Shown here: piece after piece, positions 1-7,131 of the stretch
How the letters are laid out: each line of letters opens with the position of its first letter
Position numbering within the stretch: the first letter of the stretch is position 1
Source of the DNA: CADEED01 sp964444835
GTDB taxonomy: Bacteria; Pseudomonadota; Gammaproteobacteria; Steroidobacterales; Steroidobacteraceae
NCBI GenBank assembly: GCA_964444835.1
Contig: CAYUIT010000060.1
Span: 1-19,254 of the forward strand
Direction: 5' to 3'
Length of the DNA stretch: 19,254 bases
Program-made: the position numbers and the translations under genes
Notes under the pieces: generated by a model
Told to the model about the DNA's origin: nothing
Seen by the model: the letters and a program-made list of their open reading frames with translations, nothing else
The model's database searches: none

Positions 1-410
1 TCGCGTGCCAGTTCCGCGCCCCACGACATGTACGGGATCTGCACCGCTGCTAACGCGAGATAAAAGAAGAACGCGGTTACTAACAGATACGTGACACCGA
101 CGCCGGTCGGCGGTTGCGCGAATGCGTACGTACCAATCATCAGCGCCGGAGTACCCAGCGCGAGCCAAGGCTTGCGTCGCCCCCAGCGCGTTCGCGTTCG
201 ATCCGACAAATTACCAATGTACGGATCGATCACGGCATCCCAACTGCGCGCCAGGAAGAAGACCAAGCCCACCTGCGCAAGCGGAATGCCAATCTCCCCC
301 GCGTAGAAGGGTGGCAAGTACACGACGAGCTGCAACATCAGCATTGCAATTGGTGTACTCGGTCCGGAGTACGCCAGTAGCGTCGCGATTGGCATCGAAG
401 GCTGTTTCAT
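1..410 (-). CDS. GPH-family MFS sugar/cation-type symporter, 5' part only
   Basis: Reading the minus strand from the ATG at 410 gives an open frame of about 136 codons that runs off the left edge, so only the N-terminal third is present. It begins MKQPSMPIATLLAYSGPS and contains the loop motif SDRTRTRWGRRKPW followed by hydrophobic helices and the stretch VQIPYMSWGAEL. These are hallmarks of the GPH (melibiose/glucuronide permease) branch of the major facilitator superfamily, inner-membrane secondary carriers of about 450 residues. It aligns along its whole visible length with the complete transporter at 4051-5412, which has the matching loop SDRTQSRWGRRKPW, so the two are paralogues. It is divergent from the flavin oxidase at 539, with 128 bp between them. 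The substrate is unknown; GPH members often carry glycosides or organic acids. Confidence 0.85.
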   Translation of the reverse strand, partial: MKQPSMPIATLLAYSGPSTPIAMLMLQLVVYLPPFYAGEIGIPLAQVGLVFFLARSWDAVIDPYIGNLSDRTRTRWGRRKPWLALGTPALMIGTYAFAQPPTGVGVTYLLVTAFFFYLALAAVQIPYMSWGAELAR

Positions 411-538
411 GTGGCTCGGACCATACTAGACCTGGCGGTCGTCATGGAATTTATGGCATTCGATCATTCGGTTATGCGAGGTCGGAATCCGAGTCACATA
501 GCACTACTATCCGCCGTCGGCAGTGACACAATCGGCGC
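411..538. promoter_or_regulatory. Divergent intergenic region between transporter and Tat flavin oxidase
   Basis: These 128 bp separate two divergently transcribed genes and must carry at least one promoter for each side. I could not fix convincing -35/-10 boxes. A short perfect inverted repeat, TCGGA-A-TCCGA, lies at 482-492, and could be half of an operator or chance. No strong Shine-Dalgarno sequence is visible before the ATG at 539. Confidence 0.45.
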
Positions 539-2029
539 ATGTTCCGCAGCTCCCGGATTTCGCGACGACGCTTTGTGGCGGTGCTTGGCGCAACTGCGGC
601 AAGTGCTTTCGCGCCGGCCGCAACTCGCGCGCGCCGCCACCCACGGCACGCACTCGGCATCACGGGGCGCGTCATCGCCAAGGGTGATGCCAATTACGAG
701 GAATGGCGCCACGGCATGCCGTGGCAGATGGTGAAACCCGAGCGCTACCCGGAAATCATCGTGCAGCCGCGCGATGCCACGGAAGTCATGAAGACCGTCA
801 ATTTTGCGCGTCGCAATGGCCTCAAGGTCGGGGTGAAATCGGGCGGCCACCATGTTTGGGCGAACTTTTTGCGCGATGGCGGATTGTTACTCGACCTGTC
901 GCAGTTCCGAACCGTCGACATTGATCGAGAGCAACGGATTGCACGCGCTGGGCCCGCGATCTGGGCACGCAATTTGATTCGTGCAACGCTGCCGCATGGC
1001 CTCGGCTTTCCCGTGGCGCACTGCGCGACTGTACCGCTCGGCGGCTTCTTGTTAGGCGGCGGATTTGGCATCAATGGCGACGAATGGGGCACGATGAGCG
1101 CGCTCGCCGTCCGCGGTGCACAAGTTGTCACCGCAGGCGGCGATCTCGTCGAGGTTGATGCGCGTCGTCATCGCGACTTGTTCTGGGCGCTGCGCGGTGC
1201 CGGTAACGGGTTCCCCGGAGTCGTGACACGCTTCGATCTCGAACTGTTTCCAGCGACTCCAACAGTTCTCGCCAGTACGTATGTTTTTGCCGCCGATCGA
1301 ATTGCGGACGTCGCCATGCTCGCGACACAACTTGCTCGCAGCGGCTTACGCCACGCGGAAATTCTCGGCATCGTCGCCATTGCGGGCCAAGATGCGAGCG
1401 GGCGCAATCAAGTGATCTGCGCGCTCCGTGTCGCAGCATTCGCACCCGATATCGAAGAATCTCGCGCATTGCTCGTGCATGTCGCCACAAACCCCGTGAT
1501 CGGCACCGCAGTAGCCAAATTCGAGTCTACGCAGAGCGATTGGGACGCAATGTTCCTCGACAGCATCGACGCTGCGCGCGGTTTCGGCTTCGGCCGTTAT
1601 GCCGTCGACAATCTTTGGACCGCAGAACCTGCGGCCGTGCTCGAACTGTTGGCCGATCGCCTGCGCGAGTCACCGTCGCGGTTCGCACATGCCGTAATGC
1701 AGTTCAAAGTGCGCACCCTGCTGCCGAGCGACGTTGCGCTCTCACGCATTGCCCCTGCTTATGCGGGTGTTTACTCCGTATGGCGCGATGCCTCGCACGA
1801 TGCGTCGGCGATGCAGTGGTTGCGCGATTCTATGGCGCCGCTCGCACGTCACGCGGTCGGTCGGTATATCAACGAGATCGATGCGGAAGCGCGGCCGCAA
1901 TCGATCACCGATTCGTTCGCGCCGGCTGCTTGGCGGCAACTCATCGAGTTGCGCCAGCGGCGCGACCGGAGCGCTGTATTCCACGACTTTTTTGGCCGTG
2001 AATCGATTGGCCGAGGAGCAAGCACGTGA
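539..2029 (+). CDS. Tat-exported FAD-linked oxidase (BBE/FAD_binding_4 family), probable bicovalent flavin
   Basis: A 496-residue protein. Residues 1-28 form a twin-arginine signal with the motif SRRRFV at 8-13 followed by an Ala-rich hydrophobic stretch, so export to the periplasm is likely; this supports the ATG at 539. Residues about 65-240 are a PCMH/FAD_binding_4 domain: SGGHH at 101-105 places H104 at the usual 8-alpha-histidyl-FAD site. HCATVPLGGFLLGGGFG at 161-177 places C162 where berberine-bridge-type enzymes make a second, 6-S-cysteinyl bond. The C-terminus (YINEID, then a Trp/Leu/Arg-rich helix and FHDFFG) resembles the BBE domain. The family oxidises alcohols, sugars or amines with O2, yielding H2O2. 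The stop overlaps the GTG start of the nitrilase (GTGA), which indicates co-translation. The substrate is not readable. Confidence 0.88.
   Translation: MFRSSRISRRRFVAVLGATAASAFAPAATRARRHPRHALGITGRVIAKGDANYEEWRHGMPWQMVKPERYPEIIVQPRDATEVMKTVNFARRNGLKVGVKSGGHHVWANFLRDGGLLLDLSQFRTVDIDREQRIARAGPAIWARNLIRATLPHGLGFPVAHCATVPLGGFLLGGGFGINGDEWGTMSALAVRGAQVVTAGGDLVEVDARRHRDLFWALRGAGNGFPGVVTRFDLELFPATPTVLASTYVFAADRIADVAMLATQLARSGLRHAEILGIVAIAGQDASGRNQVICALRVAAFAPDIEESRALLVHVATNPVIGTAVAKFESTQSDWDAMFLDSIDAARGFGFGRYAVDNLWTAEPAAVLELLADRLRESPSRFAHAVMQFKVRTLLPSDVALSRIAPAYAGVYSVWRDASHDASAMQWLRDSMAPLARHAVGRYINEIDAEARPQSITDSFAPAAWRQLIELRQRRDRSAVFHDFFGRESIGRGAST
2014..2019 (+). promoter_or_regulatory. Shine-Dalgarno for the GTG-started nitrilase
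   Basis: GAGGAG sits six bases before a GTG at 2026-2028, inside the end of the upstream oxidase gene. This supports GTG as the true nitrilase start and re-initiation at the GTGA overlap. Confidence 0.7.
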
Positions 2030-2958
2030 GTAAGTTTGTCGCCGCAGTGGTGCAATGGGCGCCGGAGGCGCACGACGCGATCGCAGGCAGCAAAAAAGCC
2101 GCCAAAGCGATCGGCGAAGCCGCCGCGCTCGGCGCACGGCTCGTCGTGTTTCCAGAGGTCTGGCTGCAGGGTTATCCGTACTGGGCGGGGTTATCCGTTC
2201 GCGACCCTGAGTTCCAGACCTGGCGCGATGCACTGTATCGCGCGGCGATTGCAATTCCGGGACCGGAAATTGCACGCGTTCAAGAAGCTGCCGCCAAGCA
2301 CCACTGCCAGGTCGTCATCAGCGCTCAGGAGCGGAGCGGCGGCACGATCTATGCCACCCAGGTCTTTATCGATGCGACGGGCCAGTTGTTAGGGAAGCAC
2401 CGCAAGTTGATGCCGACGCTCACCGAGCGCCTAGTGTGGGGCATGGGCGACGGCTCAGACCTCGACGTCTATGGGACGGAACTCGGCCGACTCGGTGGGT
2501 TGTTATGCTTTGAGCACCAGATGGCACCTGCAAGGTATGCGCTGTGCGGCCTCGACATCCAACTCCACGCGGCATGCTGGCCGGGCCATGGATTCTTGAA
2601 CCCCGTCATCGATGCGTCGATGCGCCAGCTCGCCCACGAGAACGCGTGCTTCGTCTTCGTGGCCCGCGAAGTGATGTCGGCAGACCGTGTACCACCAAGT
2701 ATGCCGCCGATCGCGAGCGGCAAAGAGTTTTGGACCGGCGTGGGCGGCAGCGCGATCATTGCGCCGGGTGGTGAATACCTTGCGCCACCAGTATTTGATC
2801 AGGAAGCCATCGTCACTGCGGAAATCGATCTCGGTCGAATTGCACTTGCGAAATGGTTCGTCGACGGCGCCGGGCATTACGCCCGCCCCGATGTTTTTCG
2901 GCTCGAATGGAATCGCAGCGGCAAGCCCGCAATGATCATCCAAGACAAAGCGAAGTAG
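2026..2958 (+). CDS. Nitrilase (C-N hydrolase superfamily, branch 1)
   Basis: A 310-residue cytoplasmic protein, the normal nitrilase length. The catalytic triad is visible: E44 in FPEVWLQGYP, K127 in KHRKLMPT and C161 in GGLLCFEHQ. The flanking ERLVWGMGDGSDL block and C-terminal GHYARPDVF match true nitrilases rather than amidases or ureidopropionases. Nitrilases hydrolyse R-CN to the carboxylic acid and ammonia; a few stop at the amide. It starts at GTG 2026, overlapping the oxidase stop, and is followed after 4 bp by the DUF2817 gene. The three therefore look like one transcript. The product acid could feed the acyl-CoA synthetase encoded at 14981-16513; that link is inference. Aliphatic versus arylaceto specificity cannot be told from the sequence alone. 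Confidence 0.93.
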   Translation: MSKFVAAVVQWAPEAHDAIAGSKKAAKAIGEAAALGARLVVFPEVWLQGYPYWAGLSVRDPEFQTWRDALYRAAIAIPGPEIARVQEAAAKHHCQVVISAQERSGGTIYATQVFIDATGQLLGKHRKLMPTLTERLVWGMGDGSDLDVYGTELGRLGGLLCFEHQMAPARYALCGLDIQLHAACWPGHGFLNPVIDASMRQLAHENACFVFVAREVMSADRVPPSMPPIASGKEFWTGVGGSAIIAPGGEYLAPPVFDQEAIVTAEIDLGRIALAKWFVDGAGHYARPDVFRLEWNRSGKPAMIIQDKAK

Positions 2959-2962
2959 TGCA

Positions 2963-4054
2963 ATGAGTGTGCAAGCTTACTTCAGCGAGAGTTATGCGGC
3001 AGCGCGTACAAAATTCATCGCGGCGTGTCGACGAGCGGGCGTTGAGCCGCAGCGGCATGTCAATCCGGCCCCTGGCCCTGAAGGCCTGGAACTATCGACG
3101 GAGGTTGCCTACTTCGGTGCGCCAGATGCCGAGCGGCTTCTGGTCCTCATCAGTGGCGTGCACGGGGTCGAGACTCTATGCGGTTCAGGCTGCCAGACCG
3201 GGTTGTTAGCCGAAGGCCGGCCGCGCAATCTACCGAACAACACGGCTCTGCTGCTGGTGCACGCAATCAATTGCTGGGGCGCAGCGCACCTGCGCCGGAA
3301 CAACGAAGACAACGTCGACCTGTGCAGGAATTTCCTCGACTTCTCGCAGCCGCTGCCGACACGGCCGAGCTACGAAGAAATTCACGCCGCACTCTCCTGC
3401 GCGCAACGGAGCGGCCCAGAGCGCCAAGCGGCAGATGAGTTCCTCGCCAATTTCAGGAAGCAGCGCGGCATGGCTGCATTTATCGAAGCGCTGATGGGTG
3501 GTCAGTACCAGCACGCTGACGGCTTTTCCTATGGTGGCCGCGCGCCGGTTTGGTCAAACCGCACCATCACCGAAATCCTGCAGCACCACGCGGCACGCGC
3601 CCGGCGCGTCTGTGTGGTGGAGTATCACACCGGGCTCGGACCGTACGCGTACGGCACTGCGGTGACGATGCATGCCGGCGCCGACCTCGAGCGGGCACGG
3701 CGCTGGTACGGCCATTGGATTCTCGCGCCGAACCACAAAGAACCGGGTGCGCCGGAGGAGTTCTATCGCGTCTACGGACACTCGACTGAAGGTTACTTGC
3801 GCGTGCTCCCCGATGCGGAAGTCACTTCGATCGTGCTGGAGTATGGCACCTACCCGCCGCAGCGGAGCCTGCCCGCGATGTTGGCAGATCATTGGCTGAC
3901 ACAACACGGCGACCCACGGAGCGATATGGGCCGACATATTCGCGACGAACTGCACGCGCTCCACTATCCACAGGACCCCGACTGGCGACAGGCGATCTGG
4001 GATCGCTCACAGCAAGTGATCGATCAGTCGTTGCGCGGGCTCGCAGCGTCCTAG
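2963..4054 (+). CDS. DUF2817 family, M14-like zinc carboxypeptidase/amidohydrolase
   Basis: A 363-residue protein without a signal peptide. SGVHGVET at 64-71 gives the HxxE zinc pair H67/E70. RRNNEDNVDLCRNF at 111-124 resembles the substrate-carboxylate-binding block of M14 peptidases. EYHTGLG carries the likely third zinc ligand, H222, and LEYGTYPP holds the likely catalytic Glu, E293. This order, H-x2-E...H...E, is that of DUF2817, a family related to M14 carboxypeptidases and aspartoacylases whose substrates are mostly unknown. It follows the nitrilase after 4 bp and is probably in the same operon, so hydrolysis of an amide or peptide-like bond in the same substrate is a reasonable inference. 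Its 3' end overlaps the convergent transporter gene by 4 bp (CTAG). Confidence 0.85.
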   Translation: MSVQAYFSESYAAARTKFIAACRRAGVEPQRHVNPAPGPEGLELSTEVAYFGAPDAERLLVLISGVHGVETLCGSGCQTGLLAEGRPRNLPNNTALLLVHAINCWGAAHLRRNNEDNVDLCRNFLDFSQPLPTRPSYEEIHAALSCAQRSGPERQAADEFLANFRKQRGMAAFIEALMGGQYQHADGFSYGGRAPVWSNRTITEILQHHAARARRVCVVEYHTGLGPYAYGTAVTMHAGADLERARRWYGHWILAPNHKEPGAPEEFYRVYGHSTEGYLRVLPDAEVTSIVLEYGTYPPQRSLPAMLADHWLTQHGDPRSDMGRHIRDELHALHYPQDPDWRQAIWDRSQQVIDQSLRGLAAS

Positions 4055-5412
4055 CGTTTTGCGCGTCGCTCAAGCCAGCGTCGAATGATCGCATGTCTCT
4101 CGCGATCAATGGGATAGGCCCAAAGAATGAGCGCCGCAGCGACCCAAATGATGCCTGGCAATACCAAGCCTGTGAAGTTGAGCCCCCATACAGCAGCACG
4201 CTTGATCGGGTCGTTAGGATCGAAGCCGAGCGCTGCGATCAACGGCAGCGCAATTCCCACGGACAACGCCAACGCCGCCTTCACGACCAAATTGTAGAGC
4301 GCCATATACAGACCCGACTGCTCTCCGCCGCCGCGTAATCGGCCGAAATCGACTGCATCGGCGACGAGCGCTGTCGGTAGTACCCATATTGGAGAAATCA
4401 CGACACCCAGCAAAGCAAAAATCAGCTCCACTTGTAGGTGGCTGCCGCGCTCGATCACCAGCATCAGCGGGAGCGATAGCCCAACCGCGACGGCTGCGAC
4501 GGCAAGCACTCGGTGCTTCCCGAAACGGCTCGCAGCGCGCACGATCAGAGGCGTGATACAAACGCCGACAAGAAACTGAATAAAGACGAGCTTCAGAAAT
4601 TCGGACTTGGGAAAATCGAGCGAGAATTCGATGACCATCAGGACGGCAGCGTTATAGATATGCAGCCCAAGCCACAACAGGAAACTTGCGACTAACAACA
4701 TCAGGAATGGGCGGTTGCGGCGAAGCGCGGCGAATGCATGTGAAATGCCGAGCGGCGGCGTCATCGGCGATGTACTGCTAGGCACATAGGCTGCCGCCGC
4801 AAGCACGGTAATTGGCAGCACGATCAGCGCAATCGCAACGAACACGCCCAAGATATCGCGCAGTGACGGCTCCCGACCGGCAAACAGCAACATCGGCAGT
4901 CCCGTCGCAAGCAGCACGCCGACGAATTGTGCCCCTTCCCGCCAGCCGACGATGCGATTGCGCTCAGCGTAGTCGCTGGACAGCTCTGCTCCCCAAGAAA
5001 GATAGGGAATCTGCAGAGCGGTCCAAGCGAGATAGTAGGCGAAGATAACCACCAGCAAGAACAGCTCGCCGGCCGATGCGGGCGGCTGCAGCAGTGCCCA
5101 GGTAGTTAGCAGTAAAAACGGCGTCGCAATTATCAGCCACGGTTTTCGACGGCCCCAACGGCTTTGCGTTCGATCGGACCACATGCCGATAAGCGGGTCG
5201 GTAACGGCATCCCAGGCTCGAGCTAACAAGAACAAGATGCCCGCACTCGTCAGACTCAATCCTACCTCCGTCGTATAGAACGCCGGCACGTAGACGATTA
5301 ACGCAAACGTCAGAATCGAGACGACGACGCCCGGCCCCCCATACAACGCAAGCTGCAAAGGGCTGAGACGTGCACACGGTTCACGATCCGAAGATGCACC
5401 CTGTACGGCCAT
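4051..5412 (-). CDS. GPH-family MFS transporter (MelB-like), complete
   Basis: A 453-residue, strongly hydrophobic protein with about 12 predicted membrane helices. The motif DRTQSRWGRRKPW in the first cytoplasmic loop, ARAWDAVTDPLIG before it, and LQIPYLSWGAEL place it in the GPH (glycoside-pentoside-hexuronide:cation) group. It is a paralogue of the truncated transporter at 1-410. The ATG at 5410-5412 follows the ALDH stop codon with no intervening base, so its translation is probably coupled to that of the dehydrogenase. Such pairing suggests it imports the alcohol/aldehyde precursor or moves its acid product across the inner membrane. The substrate and coupling ion cannot be inferred. Confidence 0.9.
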   Translation of the reverse strand: MAVQGASSDREPCARLSPLQLALYGGPGVVVSILTFALIVYVPAFYTTEVGLSLTSAGILFLLARAWDAVTDPLIGMWSDRTQSRWGRRKPWLIIATPFLLLTTWALLQPPASAGELFLLVVIFAYYLAWTALQIPYLSWGAELSSDYAERNRIVGWREGAQFVGVLLATGLPMLLFAGREPSLRDILGVFVAIALIVLPITVLAAAAYVPSSTSPMTPPLGISHAFAALRRNRPFLMLLVASFLLWLGLHIYNAAVLMVIEFSLDFPKSEFLKLVFIQFLVGVCITPLIVRAASRFGKHRVLAVAAVAVGLSLPLMLVIERGSHLQVELIFALLGVVISPIWVLPTALVADAVDFGRLRGGGEQSGLYMALYNLVVKAALALSVGIALPLIAALGFDPNDPIKRAAVWGLNFTGLVLPGIIWVAAALILWAYPIDRERHAIIRRWLERRAKR

Positions 5413-6930
5413 CTATGCATTACCGATTACGAACTGCATGCCTTTTAGCACCGCGTAGCTATTGAGGCCCGTCATGCCACCCTCCGCCCCAAAGCCGGAT
5501 TGCCCAAACGGTTCGGCCGCGTGGGAAAACGGCGCCCCCATCGCTGGCTGCGCAGACGCCAAGACTCTCACCGTCCCAGCGCGCAAAGCTGCGGCCATGC
5601 GGTGTCCGCGAGCGAGATTGGTTGTCCATACGCTTGCGGCCAAGCCATAGTCGTTGTCGTTTGCCAAGGCTTGTGCCTCGAGCTCGGAGTCAAACGGCAT
5701 GATCGCGAGCACCGGGCCGAAGACCTCCTCGCGCGCGAGACGCGCAGTCGGAGCGACATCGGCAAACAAGGTGGGACCGACGAAGTAGCCCGTGCGCGGT
5801 ATTGCCGTGTTGTTAGTACTATATGCCAGGACCGCACCGTCGCGGACTCCTGAATCGATGTAGTTTCGCACCTTGGTTTGCTGCGCGGCGCTAACGAGTG
5901 GGCCAAAGTTAGTCGCACTCTCGAGCGGATCACCGATCACGAAATGCCGGCACGCCTCGACGCAGCGCTCGACCAAGCGGCTGTACAGTCCGCGTTGTAC
6001 GAGCAAGCGCGATCGCGCGACGCACACCTGACCTTGATTCCACATCGCATCGGCGACTACCGCGCGTGCGATCGCATCCAGGTCGATCTCGGCCGCGTCA
6101 TCGAACACGATCTGCGGCGACTTGCCGCCGCATTCGAGTAGCACGGGCTTAAGCGTCGACTCACCAATCCGCCGCAAGATAGCCTTGCCGGTCGCAGTCG
6201 AGCCGGTAAAGGAGATGAGATCGACACCACGATGTGCAACCAGCGCCTCGCCCGCTTCACGCGCTCCTGGCACGACGTTGACCACACCGGCGGGAATTCC
6301 CGCCTCGAGCGCAAGATCGCCAAGGCGCAACGCGGATGCAGGTGCCAGCTCTGATGGCTTCAGCACGACACAATTGCCCGCTGCGAGCGCTGGGCCCAAC
6401 TTCAGCGCAGCATTGATGGCGGGGAAGTTCCACGGAACGATCAATCCAACGACGCCCCGCGGCTCGCGCACCTGCAGCTCGACAAAGTCATCGGCCGTGG
6501 GTGCCACCTGCCCGTAGGCCTTGTCGATCGCCTCAGCATAGTAGCGAATGAATCCAGCCGCGATCGGCATTTCGCCAACCGCAGCCCCGATCGGCTTACC
6601 CATGTCACGGGAATCATCGACCGCTAGCGCATCGCCATTGCGTTCAATCAACTCTGCGAACTTCAGCATCGCAAATCGCCGACCCATAGGTCCGATTTTC
6701 CGCCAGCGGCCGTCGTCGAATGCAGCGCGCGCTGCGCGGACCGCGCTGTCGATGTCGTCAATTCCGCAACGCGGCGCGTCGTAAACCTTAGTGCCGCTCA
6801 CGGGCGAGATCACGTCGAAACGATCGATTGCTTGTGACGGGACTCTTTTGCCGTCGATGAGCGGCCGCGTGTCCGGTAGCCTGTTTGCAACGGCTCGCGC
6901 CCAGTCGAGCTCTTTGGGTGACGCGTTCAT
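5413..6930 (-). CDS. NAD(P)-dependent aldehyde dehydrogenase, PuuC-like subgroup
   Basis: A 505-residue ALDH read from the ATG at 6928-6930. The frame stays open 46 codons further up, but that extension has low-complexity, non-family sequence; ALDH similarity begins around DTRPLIDGKRV (20-30). Visible motifs are PWNFP with N168, KPSE with K191, FTGSTATGK at 241-249, LLECGGKSP with E266 and GQVCVAR with the catalytic C303. YYAEAIDKAYGQVAPT at 130-145 closely resembles gamma-glutamyl-aminobutyraldehyde dehydrogenase PuuC. An odd feature is the segment after AGTV (451-454), where the usual Asn-containing 'VN' stretch is replaced by RVLASAQPAMGAPFSH. It probably oxidises the aldehyde produced by the divergent GMC enzyme or the flavin oxidase. 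The transporter gene follows immediately (TAG then ATG). Confidence 0.92.
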   Translation of the reverse strand: MNASPKELDWARAVANRLPDTRPLIDGKRVPSQAIDRFDVISPVSGTKVYDAPRCGIDDIDSAVRAARAAFDDGRWRKIGPMGRRFAMLKFAELIERNGDALAVDDSRDMGKPIGAAVGEMPIAAGFIRYYAEAIDKAYGQVAPTADDFVELQVREPRGVVGLIVPWNFPAINAALKLGPALAAGNCVVLKPSELAPASALRLGDLALEAGIPAGVVNVVPGAREAGEALVAHRGVDLISFTGSTATGKAILRRIGESTLKPVLLECGGKSPQIVFDDAAEIDLDAIARAVVADAMWNQGQVCVARSRLLVQRGLYSRLVERCVEACRHFVIGDPLESATNFGPLVSAAQQTKVRNYIDSGVRDGAVLAYSTNNTAIPRTGYFVGPTLFADVAPTARLAREEVFGPVLAIMPFDSELEAQALANDNDYGLAASVWTTNLARGHRMAAALRAGTVRVLASAQPAMGAPFSHAAEPFGQSGFGAEGGMTGLNSYAVLKGMQFVIGNA

Positions 6931-7131
6931 GATTTTGCTCGGACCTCTCGGCGTACCAATTTGCCGGCGACAGCCCAGCATAGGAAGGCCCGCCGTGATG
7001 CGCCTATGCGGGAGCGTAGAATCGTTCTGCGATCGAGGGGGTCGCAAAGATTTTCCAGTTGATCCCATAGCCGCAACTCGGGCCGCACATGTTTGAATGG
7101 CGGCGATTGCCAGTTTGCGAGGATGGTGGGT
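6931..7131. promoter_or_regulatory. Divergent intergenic region between ALDH-transporter operon and GMC gene
   Basis: These 201 bp separate two divergent oxidoreductase genes, so both promoters should lie here. The longer open frames that extend into it from each side lack family sequence, so I treat it as noncoding. An imperfect inverted repeat, GCGATC...GGTCGC, around 7030-7046 is a possible operator. I could not assign sigma-factor boxes with confidence. Confidence 0.5.
7119..7122 (+). promoter_or_regulatory. Shine-Dalgarno deciding the GMC start
   Basis: GAGG nine bases before the ATG at 7132 favours that start. The ATG at 7123 directly abuts the GAGG, and the TTG at 7093 has no comparable upstream site. 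Confidence 0.6.

Noticed and set aside
4051..5048. Plus-strand open frames opposite the transporter (for example 4513-4695)
   Set aside because: They are antisense shadows; the minus frame has strong GPH motifs and membrane helices, and the plus frames resemble no family.
6931..7068. Upstream extension of the ALDH frame by 46 codons
   Set aside because: The added residues are Arg/Pro-rich, unlike ALDH N-termini, and would occupy the divergent promoter region; ATG 6930 fits family length.
7093..7131. TTG or ATG starts upstream in the GMC frame
   Set aside because: The dinucleotide-binding motif normally lies very near the N-terminus, and GAGG is correctly spaced only for ATG 7132.
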